From assembly GCF_024158745.1 (NCBI RefSeq), contig NZ_JAMZAW010000010.1, positions 222,478 through 286,477 of the forward strand: DNA of 64,000 nucleotides, in the 5' to 3' direction. Position numbers and translations under genes: made by a program. This DNA comes from Paenibacillus tyrphae. GTDB taxonomy: Bacteria; Bacillota; Bacilli; Paenibacillales; NBRC-103111. The notes below the pieces were generated by a model. The model was given only the letters and a program-made list of their open reading frames with translations. It did no database searches and was not told where the DNA came from. The stretch's first letter is position 1, and each line of letters starts with the position of its first letter. Positions 1 to 7,498 of this stretch are shown here, piece after piece.

Positions 1-2457
1 ATTTTCCGGCGCCACGACCTTCACGCGGATTTCCGTCTTCACGCCAGGCTGGCCGTTGACCGGCCCCGTCTGCGCTGTCAGTACCGCATCCCCCGGGCCT
101 ACCGCAGTCACTTTGCCCCGCGCATCCACTTTGGCGACAGCTTCGTTATTCGATGTCCAGGTGACATTTACATTTGCTGCCGTGGAAGGCATGACGCGGA
201 TATTGACATAGTTCGTCCATCCGGTTTCCATCGTCAGCTTGTTGTCCTGCAAGTGCATCGCATGAATGGAAGCTGCGGCAACCGGACCTTTGTTGAACTG
301 AACTTTCTGCCCGGTCCCCCATTTCCAAGTCAGCGCCTGCGGCTCGCTTGCCGTTCCATCTTTGCCAACAGCATACAGCTCCAGCTTCACATCATTCTCG
401 CCGAGACGAGGAAGCGACTTGATGTAATACACTTCGTCGTAAATACGTCCGACCCATTCACGCTTGCCGTTTGCCACGCGCATGAGGTCGTAATACCAAA
501 CATCCTGCTGCTTCGCATTGAAGTCCCACTTCACGAACATCGCGGCTTGATTGTCGTCGAACATTGCCTTCTCGACCCGGAAGCCCGTCGGGGCGACAGG
601 CGCCTGCGGTTTCTTGCCGTCCGTCAGCTTCAACTCGCCGATGTTGGCCTTAAAGGGCACGTCATCCGCCGATTGCGAACTGATGCGCAGACTAATTGCT
701 GCGATGGTGCGTCCCTCGAACGGCTTCAGCTTGGCCGTGGCCGTGGTCCAATCGTCGCTTGGTCCGGCTTTCAAATCGACGGCGGCCGGATGCTGCGGGT
801 CGTCCTTGAACGTAAGCAGCGCCTGAATGTCGGCTGCCTTCTTCAGATGCCCTTGCGCCTGGCCGTTGCCTTTCTTGTCCGGCAGCTGGACGTCCGATTT
901 GTACGTCAGCGACAGCTCCACGTCTTTGGTCACCGGCAGCTCGGTTTTGTACAGATGAATATCCGCAGCATGGCTCGAATTCAGCGTACCTTCCACTTTC
1001 AAGGAAGAGCCGCCGTTCCATGCGGTTTCGTAGTCGTATCCGACCGTCAGCGGCTTGCCAGCGGACTGCGTCCACCACTGCCATGTCGGCAGGATGTCCT
1101 GCGCCGCCATGTTGTTCCACTCCGTATCACTGGACTTCCGGCCGTTTGCGAAGAAGTCGAGCCCGTGCCCGTTGTTGAAGCGAGTCACGAACGGATAGGA
1201 GCCGATGACGGAGCGCTCCGGTATGTAATGGGCAATTCCCGGCCAGCTCTCATATTCGGTGCCGACCGCCCGGCCGCTCTCCGCAGGATTGCCCTTCGGT
1301 CCCGACCAATAGGCCTGCTCGCGCTTCTCGATTTCCGGCTGCATGCGGATATCGAACGGATTAGGACCTTTGTTCCAGACCATATCCGTGCCGAAAAGCG
1401 CTACGCTCGTCCGGGGCGTGCGGGAGGCGTCGTTTTTGAAAATCGCATCAAGCTCCAAGCCGCGGTCGAAGCGGAATTTGTCATTTTCGATGCCCGCGAA
1501 GAGCGAGGCATACGGATCAAGACCAAGCTTACGCGCATGGTCGGCGCTGCTCTCCAAGCCTTGCGGCGTATACGCGTAGTTCATGAAAATGCTGTCGTGG
1601 GCACGCTTTCCGTCACGTTCGTCCAGCAGCCACGGCGAGTTTTCCTTGTTGAATCCGTTTACATAGGAGACCTTGCCGTCCACGGTCAAGCTGTCGTACC
1701 AACTCATATACAGGCCCTGGCTGCGCATATATTTCAGCATTTCCATCAGCAGAGCCGCATGCTCCTTGCTGATCGTCGCTTCTTGGTTGATAAAATATCC
1801 GTCGAAGCCGAAATACTTCGCCATTTCGATCATTTTATCGGCCACCGGGAATTTGCCGTCCGGCGTCTTCTCGACCAGCTCCGCGAAATTGATGTTGCGC
1901 GGCCAGAACCAACCGCCCAGACTAATAACCCCGTTCCGGTGCGCCGCATCGGTATAAGCCGGATTGGGCAAGTTCACCACGCCGTAATCCCGCTTGCCCT
2001 CTTCGGTCGGAGAACCGTAAACCGGCAAACCGTGCCAGGAGGCATAAATGTCCTGATACTGCCAATATTTCAGCACGTTGCGGCTGAAGCTGTCGTTATA
2101 GCGGTACCCCTCGAACCATTCTTCCTTATCGTAGTCGGCGGAAAGATTCATGACCTGGGCCGTGCCCGTTAATTCCGGGTGCGCCTGCGTCGGCTGGAAC
2201 GCTCCGATCCGCTTCGCTAGCGGAACGCGGGAACGAAAATACTTCGCATACGGGTCGCTCTCCGGGGTCCATTCCTTAATCTGCTTGGCGTTGTAGCCGT
2301 ACAAATAAGGCTGCTCCGGCCCTTTCGGCGTTTCCATCGCCAGAGCCGCTTTCGGCCCTAACATCAGAGTGGACGCCATAACGGCCGTCAACCCTATTGA
2401 TACCGCTTTCGTAACGGTTCGAGAGAAAGATTTTTTCCGTTTTTTACGTTCTGACAT
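1..2457 (-). CDS. GH85 endo-beta-N-acetylglucosaminidase, secreted, C-terminus cut by window edge
   Basis: The gene starts at ATG 2457 behind GAGAGGTG and runs off the left edge after 819 codons. It begins with a charged N-terminus and a hydrophobic signal segment ending AALA near residue 40. Residues 60-400 fit glycoside hydrolase family 85, including GFDGYFINQE at 217-226, where N224 and E226 match the family's catalytic Asn/Glu pair. A beta-sandwich region follows, then an SGNH-free linker and a Big_2 (bacterial Ig-like) repeat with WTSNNEAVAKVD-type sequence just before the edge. GH85 enzymes release N-glycans by cutting the chitobiose core of glycoproteins, so an extracellular glycan-scavenging role is expected. 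The remaining C-terminus probably carries more Ig-like or wall-anchoring repeats. A cre-like box lies upstream. Family assignment is confident from the motif and overall length. Confidence 0.88.
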   Translation of the reverse strand, partial: MSERKKRKKSFSRTVTKAVSIGLTAVMASTLMLGPKAALAMETPKGPEQPYLYGYNAKQIKEWTPESDPYAKYFRSRVPLAKRIGAFQPTQAHPELTGTAQVMNLSADYDKEEWFEGYRYNDSFSRNVLKYWQYQDIYASWHGLPVYGSPTEEGKRDYGVVNLPNPAYTDAAHRNGVISLGGWFWPRNINFAELVEKTPDGKFPVADKMIEMAKYFGFDGYFINQEATISKEHAALLMEMLKYMRSQGLYMSWYDSLTVDGKVSYVNGFNKENSPWLLDERDGKRAHDSIFMNYAYTPQGLESSADHARKLGLDPYASLFAGIENDKFRFDRGLELDAIFKNDASRTPRTSVALFGTDMVWNKGPNPFDIRMQPEIEKREQAYWSGPKGNPAESGRAVGTEYESWPGIAHYIPERSVIGSYPFVTRFNNGHGLDFFANGRKSSDTEWNNMAAQDILPTWQWWTQSAGKPLTVGYDYETAWNGGSSLKVEGTLNSSHAADIHLYKTELPVTKDVELSLTYKSDVQLPDKKGNGQAQGHLKKAADIQALLTFKDDPQHPAAVDLKAGPSDDWTTATAKLKPFEGRTIAAISLRISSQSADDVPFKANIGELKLTDGKKPQAPVAPTGFRVEKAMFDDNQAAMFVKWDFNAKQQDVWYYDLMRVANGKREWVGRIYDEVYYIKSLPRLGENDVKLELYAVGKDGTASEPQALTWKWGTGQKVQFNKGPVAAASIHAMHLQDNKLTMETGWTNYVNIRVMPSTAANVNVTWTSNNEAVAKVDARGKVTAVGPGDAVLTAQTGPVNGQPGVKTEIRVKVVAPEN

Positions 2458-2615
2458 AACGCACCTCTCTTCGTTTGTTCCGGCCTGGTACCATCCTAGC
2501 AATTGCTGCAGCTGCCAATCCAAGGAAAAGAAACGACTCGTCTATTCCACCCTAACACCGGTTTGCGGCAGCAGTAAAGTGGCCAAACAAAAGATTTCAT
2601 GGACATATTAAATGA

Positions 2616-2630
2616 TTGTAAGCGCTGTAA
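2616..2630 (-). promoter_or_regulatory. cre-like / LacI-type operator upstream of the GH85 gene
   Basis: TTGTAAGCGCTGTAA matches 13 of 15 positions of the CcpA cre consensus and contains the TGTAAGCGCT half of a typical LacI-family operator. It lies about 160 bp upstream of the glycosidase start, so carbon catabolite or sugar-specific control is plausible. This is inferred from sequence only. Confidence 0.5.
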
Positions 2631-2777
2631 TAACATTTTATGCTGGCGGAGGAAATTCCCAATAAATCCGACATTTTCGTGACCATCCTTCTTCCGTTTC
2701 CTCTCCGGCACCGGCATGTAGTCCGCTTATATGGTCAAATTACCTATTTACATTCGCGGAGAGGTGTGCTATTTTAA

Positions 2778-2797
2778 ATTTCGATACATATAGAAAT
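2778..2797. promoter_or_regulatory. Operator 1 for the ArsR-family regulator
   Basis: ATTTCGATACATATAGAAAT is a near-perfect palindrome (arms ATTTCGA/TAGAAAT) ending 26 bp before the arsR-like start. The same palindrome with one changed arm base recurs at 3120-3139 in front of the transporter, so autoregulation is likely. Confidence 0.7.
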
Positions 2798-2823
2798 AAT
2801 ACACTGGCAAGGATGAGGCTACG

Positions 2824-3105
2824 ATGGAGCACAATAACGCGGAACTGCAGCAAGCTGTCAAAATATACAAAGCTCTCGGAGAACCGACCCGGCTTAAAAT
2901 CGCCCTGCTGCTTACGGAAGAAAGGAATCTGTGCTGCTCGGATATCGGGAGCAAGCTCGAATCCGTTGCGGGCTCGACGCTGTCCCATCATTTGAAGCAG
3001 CTGACGGATTGCGGCCTGCTCAAGCTCCGCAAGGACGGCACGTATATTTATTACAGCGTGAATCGCGAAATTGCCCAAAAGTATGCGCCGTATTTGCTGG
3101 AGTAG
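2824..3105 (+). CDS. ArsR/SmtB-family transcriptional repressor
   Basis: This 93-residue protein has the compact winged-helix fold of ArsR repressors. The opening KALGEPTRLKIALLL is the classic family start, CCSDIGSKL leads into the recognition helix (STLSHHLKQL), and the wing reads RKDGTYIYYSVN. There is a CC pair near residue 38, but no clear full metal-binding motif such as ELCVCDL is seen, so the inducer may be organic rather than a metal. It is followed by an MFS pump 74 bp downstream. Matching 20-bp palindromes precede both genes, which points to a self-regulated repressor/efflux pair. Confidence 0.9.
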   Translation: MEHNNAELQQAVKIYKALGEPTRLKIALLLTEERNLCCSDIGSKLESVAGSTLSHHLKQLTDCGLLKLRKDGTYIYYSVNREIAQKYAPYLLE

Positions 3106-3119
3106 TTTTTTTTGGCTTT

Positions 3120-3139
3120 ATTTCTATATTTGTAGAAAT
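3120..3139. promoter_or_regulatory. Operator 2 in front of the MFS gene
   Basis: ATTTCTATATTTGTAGAAAT (arms ATTTCTA/TAGAAAT) lies 40 bp before the MFS start and closely matches the palindrome at 2778-2797. The pair gives an internal, separately repressed promoter between regulator and pump. Confidence 0.7.
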
Positions 3140-3179
3140 ATAAAAATAATATGGAGTGGAGAGAGGAGTATCTACCATC

Positions 3180-4370
3180 ATGTCAAGCACATGGAAAATT
3201 TACATGCTGGCCGTCGTCAGTTTTCTTGTCGGCACGTCGGAGTTTATTATCGCCGGAATTTTGGATAAAGTAGCGGCGGATATCGGGGTCCCGGTGTCCG
3301 CGGCGGGTCAGCTCATTACCGTGTTCTCGCTGGCCTACGCTTTTGGGACCCCTATTCTTATGGCGGCGACCGCCCGTCTGGAGCGGCGCAAGCTGCTGCT
3401 CTACTCTCTCGGCGTCTTCGTCGTTGGAAACGGGATGGCCGTGGTGCTGCCGGGATTTGAATTTCTGATCGTTTCCCGAATTATTCTTGCGCTCAGCACC
3501 GGGGTATTCGTCGTGACCGCCTTGACCGTAGCTTCCAAGCTGGCCCCGCCGGAGAGACAGGGACGCGCCATCGCGACGCTCGTCATGGGCTTCAGCACCG
3601 CCCTGATCGTCGGTGTCCCACTCGGGAGGGTCGTCGCCTCCGTTTACGACTGGAAGATGACCTTCGCCGGAATCGGCGTGCTGGGGGTTCTTGCCATCCT
3701 GGCCGTCTCCTGGACGATTCCGCAGACGGACGGCGAAGAACCGGTACCGCTGCGCAAACAGCTCGCGCTGATGAAGGAGCCGAGAATCGCCGTCGCATTG
3801 CTCGTCACCTTCTTCTGGATTTCCGGCTATTCGATCGCTTACACGTACATTTCGCCGTTCCTGCTCACGGTGACCGGCATGAGCGAGCAAGGCGTGAGCG
3901 CGGGCTTGTTCGCCTTCGGAATCGCCAGCCTGATCGGCTCGAAGCTCGGAGGCTACGGCACCGACAAGTGGGGGGTTCCCCGTACGCTAATCGGAGGCAT
4001 GCTGCTTCACGCAGCGTCTCTCATCCTGCTGTCGTTAGCCGCCCACTCCTCGGCAGCCGTCTTCCCGCTGCTCATGCTCTGGGCCTTCTCCGCATGGTCG
4101 TCGGGTCCGACCCAACAGTACTATTTAATGACGCTTGCTCCCGAAGCGTCCGGCATTATGCTTAGCTTGAACAGCTCCGTGCTTCAGCTGGCGATGGCGG
4201 CCGGCGCGGGGATCGGCGGTGTTGTCGTGCAGCAGGCATCGCTGACCTCCATCAGCTGGATCGGGGCGGCAGGCGTCGTCGTCGCGGCAGTGACGGCTGC
4301 CACTTCCCTTGGCATCACCCGCTCCCACCGCCTGGCGGAGGAACGGAAGCTTCAGCAAGCCGGAGCTTAA
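3180..4370 (+). CDS. MFS drug efflux transporter, DHA1 family
   Basis: This 396-residue protein has about 12 hydrophobic segments and is an inner-membrane proton-driven exporter of the YdhP/AraJ/Cmr type. The opening FLVGTSEFIIAGILDKVAADI matches DHA1 transporters, TARLERRKLLL occupies the loop 2-3 motif A position, and GFSTALIVGVPLGRVV fits motif C. ATG 3180 was chosen over GTG 3156 because GAGAGGAG sits about 10 nt in front of it. It forms a unit with the ArsR repressor and is probably induced by the repressor's ligand. A stem-loop terminator follows directly. The substrate cannot be told from sequence. Confidence 0.88.
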   Translation: MSSTWKIYMLAVVSFLVGTSEFIIAGILDKVAADIGVPVSAAGQLITVFSLAYAFGTPILMAATARLERRKLLLYSLGVFVVGNGMAVVLPGFEFLIVSRIILALSTGVFVVTALTVASKLAPPERQGRAIATLVMGFSTALIVGVPLGRVVASVYDWKMTFAGIGVLGVLAILAVSWTIPQTDGEEPVPLRKQLALMKEPRIAVALLVTFFWISGYSIAYTYISPFLLTVTGMSEQGVSAGLFAFGIASLIGSKLGGYGTDKWGVPRTLIGGMLLHAASLILLSLAAHSSAAVFPLLMLWAFSAWSSGPTQQYYLMTLAPEASGIMLSLNSSVLQLAMAAGAGIGGVVVQQASLTSISWIGAAGVVVAAVTAATSLGITRSHRLAEERKLQQAGA

Positions 4371-4377
4371 AAAACGG

Positions 4378-4424
4378 CAAGCCGGTCATAACACGGAATG
4401 ACGTGTTGGACCGGCTTGTTTTAT
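4378..4424. terminator. Bidirectional terminator
   Basis: AAGCCGGTC...GACCGGCTT with an inner CACG/CGTG stem is followed by GTTTTATT. It lies between the converging MFS and SDR genes and may serve both. Confidence 0.75.
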
Positions 4425-4427
4425 TGC

Positions 4428-5192
4428 TTACAGATGCGTGCCCCCGCTGACATCGATACACTGGCCGGTAATCCACCGGCTGTCGGGAGAAGCGAGGAAA
4501 GCTGCAACGTCCGCAAGATCCTCCGGCTGCCCCCATCGGTCAAAAACCGAAAGACCGGCGGCAAATTTCCGACCCTCCGGGTCCTGCTTGGTTGCGGTGT
4601 TCATATCCGTATCCGTAATTCCGGGCATGATCGCATTGATCGTGATATTACGTGATCCCAATTGCTTGGCTAAGGTGGAGGTCATGGTGTTGATCGCACC
4701 TTTGGTCATACTGTAGCCGAGAAGATTGGGAAAAGCCACCCGCGTTACCGACGACGAGATGTTGATAATGCGTCCCTCGTCTTTCAGCCGGGGCAAAGCT
4801 TCACGGATAAGGAACAGCGGCGCTTTGACGTTGATGGCGATCTCTTCCTCGAAAAGCTCCTCCGTCAAATCCTCAATGAAGGCGGTTTGAGCGATTCCGG
4901 CATTGTTCACGAGAATATCGAAGCGGTTATCGCCCGTGCGTGCCCGCAGCGCTTCATCCATGACTCCCATCAGTTCATATACGCCGTTGGCCGATTTGAA
5001 ATCCGCCCCAACCGCAAAAGCCGCCCCGCCCTTTTCCCAAATCTCGCGAACGACCTCTTCGGCAGCCTCCCGGTTCTTGGCATAATGTACGCCGACCAAT
5101 GCCCCTTCCTGCGCGAGACGCAGCGCGATGCCGCGTCCGATCCCCCGGCTTGCTCCTGTCACCAAAGCTATCTTGCCTTGCAATTTCCCCAT
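4428..5192 (-). CDS. SDR-family NAD(P)-dependent oxidoreductase
   Basis: This 254-residue protein is a classical short-chain dehydrogenase/reductase of the FabG-like branch. Visible marks are the nucleotide-binding TGASRGIGRG near residue 14, LVNNAGIA, the catalytic SSS...Y-SMTK (Ser, Tyr-x-x-x-Lys) and the C-terminal WITGQCIDVSGG. The enzyme would reduce or oxidise a carbonyl/alcohol pair, but its substrate cannot be inferred. It stands alone between a terminator and a gap of about 120 bp. Start ATG 5192 follows a weak AGGGG-type site. Confidence 0.9.
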   Translation of the reverse strand: MGKLQGKIALVTGASRGIGRGIALRLAQEGALVGVHYAKNREAAEEVVREIWEKGGAAFAVGADFKSANGVYELMGVMDEALRARTGDNRFDILVNNAGIAQTAFIEDLTEELFEEEIAINVKAPLFLIREALPRLKDEGRIINISSSVTRVAFPNLLGYSMTKGAINTMTSTLAKQLGSRNITINAIMPGITDTDMNTATKQDPEGRKFAAGLSVFDRWGQPEDLADVAAFLASPDSRWITGQCIDVSGGTHL

Positions 5193-5310
5193 ATTTTACA
5201 ACCCCTCATGCTCGATTAACAGGTTCCCCTGCTCATCCTAGTTATAGCACAAGGCGGTTTTTGTTATGTTGCTCTCTCATTCATCGAACCGCAGCCAAGA
5301 AGCCCGCTGC

Positions 5311-6504
5311 CTACTGCTTCACCCACTCGGTACCGCTGAACGTCTTGATGTGGTACCAGACCGCGCCTTCCGGCGACGTCCACTTTTCGAACGCCTGCAC
5401 CTCCTGCGGAGCAAAGAACCCTTTAAGGTGGCACATTTCGCCCGTCGCAGGAAACCAATACGTCTGCGTCTCCGCCGTAAGCTTCACCGTCTCTTCAGTC
5501 GGTACGATGCCCTCGGGCCGCTCCAAAAGAGCCCGCTTCAGATTTACCCACTTCAAGCCTGCCGGCGTTTCAAGCTGCGTCCATTCGCCTACGATCTGCA
5601 CGGCTTTATAAGCTCCCGGCTCCAACCAAACATTCCGATCATAGCTGGGCATCCGCTCCTCAAAATACCGCGTTTTCGTGGTCAGCTTTACAGGCTCGTT
5701 TGCCGGTTTATAGTCCTCCAATACCTCATGCTCAGGCTTTATCCACCGCTCGCCTTGCGGGAGACTTACTTTGTACCAGGTGAAGAGGAAGAAAGCTTGC
5801 GGCGAATACTGCCATTTGGCGATGGCGTGAACGATGCCCGGTTCTACCGCTTCCCCTTTCCCCTCTTCATACGGAACTTCATAGGCGGTTTCGGCTCCCG
5901 ACAGCTTCAGATCATAGTCCACTGTCTTGGCATGGACATTTTCCATGAGTGCCGGTTTAAGAATCCATTTTGGACCCATCCATGTTGTCTCCACTTGGTA
6001 CCACGTACCGCTCTTTCCGCTGGCACTTGTTGCATTGATCACGTATTTCGGTCCGTAACGGAGCTCTGCGGTAGTCATAATTTCCTGCGGGGCAAGAGAC
6101 TGCCCCGTGTCCGTCTCGACGTCAGGCCGGTCGAACAACCGCGCGGTGCCGATGAGCGTAAGCGTCTTCTTCCGTTCCTCGTAGGTCCCGTACAGCACTC
6201 TCTCGTCGTCACGGATCCACCGGTCTCCGAGCCAGGTCCGCACCTTGAGCCACTCCTCCGGCTTCCGCTCGTCATAATAACTAAAAGGCGCGCCAGGCGC
6301 AAGCAGCACGTTCTGATACGGCGAAATCGAGCCTAACGGACGGCCTCCGCCTCCTTCCCGAGCGTACAGGTCCGTTTCCCCGATAATCACGAAGCTCCTC
6401 GGGGACTCCTCGGCGTAAGAGATGGCAGGATAGTTCACTGTAGCGGGCAGCATCAGCAGCATGGCTGCACATACCGGGGCAAGCTTCCTCATCGCTTTCC
6501 TCAT
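5311..6504 (-). CDS. Secreted protein with SH3-like repeats (paralogue of the gene at 7499)
   Basis: This 397-residue protein has a signal peptide ending near AISYA and four to five repeats of about 75 residues. Each repeat ends in a pattern like WLKVRTWLGDRWI or WVNLKRAL (Trp-x-x-Val/Ile-x-Thr...Gly-x-x-Trp-Ile/Val). This resembles bacterial SH3-like modules that bind wall polymers or peptides. No catalytic domain is seen. The same repeat architecture occurs in the protein at 7499-9469, so the two arose by duplication around the DinB gene. Start 6504 has AAAGGA 11 nt upstream, but the in-frame ATG at 6492 has a closer GAGGAAAG and is equally likely. Its role is unknown; cell-surface binding is inferred. 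Confidence 0.8.
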   Translation of the reverse strand: MRKAMRKLAPVCAAMLLMLPATVNYPAISYAEESPRSFVIIGETDLYAREGGGGRPLGSISPYQNVLLAPGAPFSYYDERKPEEWLKVRTWLGDRWIRDDERVLYGTYEERKKTLTLIGTARLFDRPDVETDTGQSLAPQEIMTTAELRYGPKYVINATSASGKSGTWYQVETTWMGPKWILKPALMENVHAKTVDYDLKLSGAETAYEVPYEEGKGEAVEPGIVHAIAKWQYSPQAFFLFTWYKVSLPQGERWIKPEHEVLEDYKPANEPVKLTTKTRYFEERMPSYDRNVWLEPGAYKAVQIVGEWTQLETPAGLKWVNLKRALLERPEGIVPTEETVKLTAETQTYWFPATGEMCHLKGFFAPQEVQAFEKWTSPEGAVWYHIKTFSGTEWVKQ

Positions 6505-6609
6505 CCAATGTCAATCCTTTCCTGTTTTCGTAACAGACGCGCGGCAGACAGGAAAGTTGCGAGGCTTCATGAAACTTCATCGTACGGCTCGGCAGCAGGC
6601 AAGCCTATC

Positions 6610-7116
6610 TTAAGCTTGATCCTGATACCAGAACAAGGCATACTCCGTCATGACCGAGGCGTGACCCATCTGACGCAGCATCGCCGAAATATTGCCGCGG
6701 TGATATGTGCCATGATTCACGACCTGCATTACGATTTCCGATAGACGGGTTTCCCGGATTCCAGCGTACGGATTATCCAAAACGATCGTCTTTTCCAAGT
6801 CGGCTTGCTGTCTGAAGAATGCTCTATACTGCTCGGACAAAGCGGCGAACATCGCCTCCAGCCCCTCGATGCTCTGCCTCTCCGCTTCTTCCGTCACTTG
6901 CTCCGTCAGCTTCATCGCTTCTTTCATTTCTGTGCCGGAAGCGATCTCCAGCCATGAGCTGTCGACGGTATAAATATGAGCCATTGCCTTCGATACGGAT
7001 GGAAAAATACTTACAATCTCCTGCTTGTATACGTCTTGCGGAAGCTCCTTCAGCAGGTTAAGCATCCTTTGATTCGCCCACACATGGTACTCATACATCG
7101 TTACGGCATTTGACAT
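6610..7116 (-). CDS. DinB-family protein (copy 1)
   Basis: This 168-residue protein is a four-helix-bundle DinB/YfiT-type protein. Family metal ligands are visible as the His in AHIYTVDSSW and the pair in VNHGTYHRGN, giving a three-His metal site. Family members are thiol transferases or metal-dependent hydrolases, mostly of unknown substrate. It is clearly paralogous to the gene at 17508-18023, with LDNPYAGIRETRLSEIV against LENPYAGTRNTRLSEIV. AAAGGGG precedes the start. A palindrome shared with the other copy lies 55 bp upstream. Confidence 0.88.
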   Translation of the reverse strand: MSNAVTMYEYHVWANQRMLNLLKELPQDVYKQEIVSIFPSVSKAMAHIYTVDSSWLEIASGTEMKEAMKLTEQVTEEAERQSIEGLEAMFAALSEQYRAFFRQQADLEKTIVLDNPYAGIRETRLSEIVMQVVNHGTYHRGNISAMLRQMGHASVMTEYALFWYQDQA

Positions 7117-7170
7117 AAGTGATTCCCCTTTGCTTTTTTTGATTAGCTGTTATGGTTAGTATACAAAAAG

Positions 7171-7196
7171 AAGTATGACAACAGGGTGTCATACTT
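7171..7196. promoter_or_regulatory. DinB-gene operator 1 (TATGACA-N6-TGTCATA palindrome)
   Basis: AAGTATGACA and TGTCATACTT form a perfect 10-bp inverted repeat around ACAGGG, 55 bp upstream of DinB copy 1. The same core occurs at 18087-18114 upstream of copy 2. There is no T-run after it, so it reads as an operator rather than a terminator. Confidence 0.75.
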
Positions 7197-7216
7197 CGTA
7201 AAAAGCACTTTTATTT

Positions 7217-7327
7217 TTATTTCAGCAGTTCCAGATCCGTCCACGTTTTGGAGCGGTTCTGGGTCCAGTTCGTCAGCGTATTGCTGTACCTGTGAATCGT
7301 GTAGATATCGCCTTGGCCGTCACATCG
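7217..7327 (-). pseudogene. Remnant of the C-terminus of an unknown protein
   Basis: An open frame of 36 codons without a start reads GDIYTIHRYSNTLTNW...TWTDLELLK and then stops; an in-frame TGA lies directly 5' of it. The composition is protein-like and not a shadow of another gene. It probably is the tail of a deleted secreted-protein gene. No family was recognised. Confidence 0.4.
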
Positions 7328-7498
7328 TCATCCCCTCATTCCTGCCATCTGATGCATTCACGAACATAGACGCGGTTCTTGTGAAAAAGTTACAATCAAT
7401 CTGACACCGCTTGCCGAATAAAACGTTTCTTCCGCTTCAGGAAGCTGCTAGAATATGGTATTATAGCAAATTGAAAGATTGGAGAAGGAGACTGTGCT

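Noticed and set aside
253..2172. 639-codon open frame on the plus strand
   Set aside because: It is the antisense shadow of the GH85 gene, whose protein has clear family motifs; the plus-strand product has no recognisable domain.
7171..7196. DinB palindrome considered as a terminator
   Set aside because: There is no T-run on either side, it lies upstream of a start codon, and the same sequence recurs upstream of the second DinB gene.
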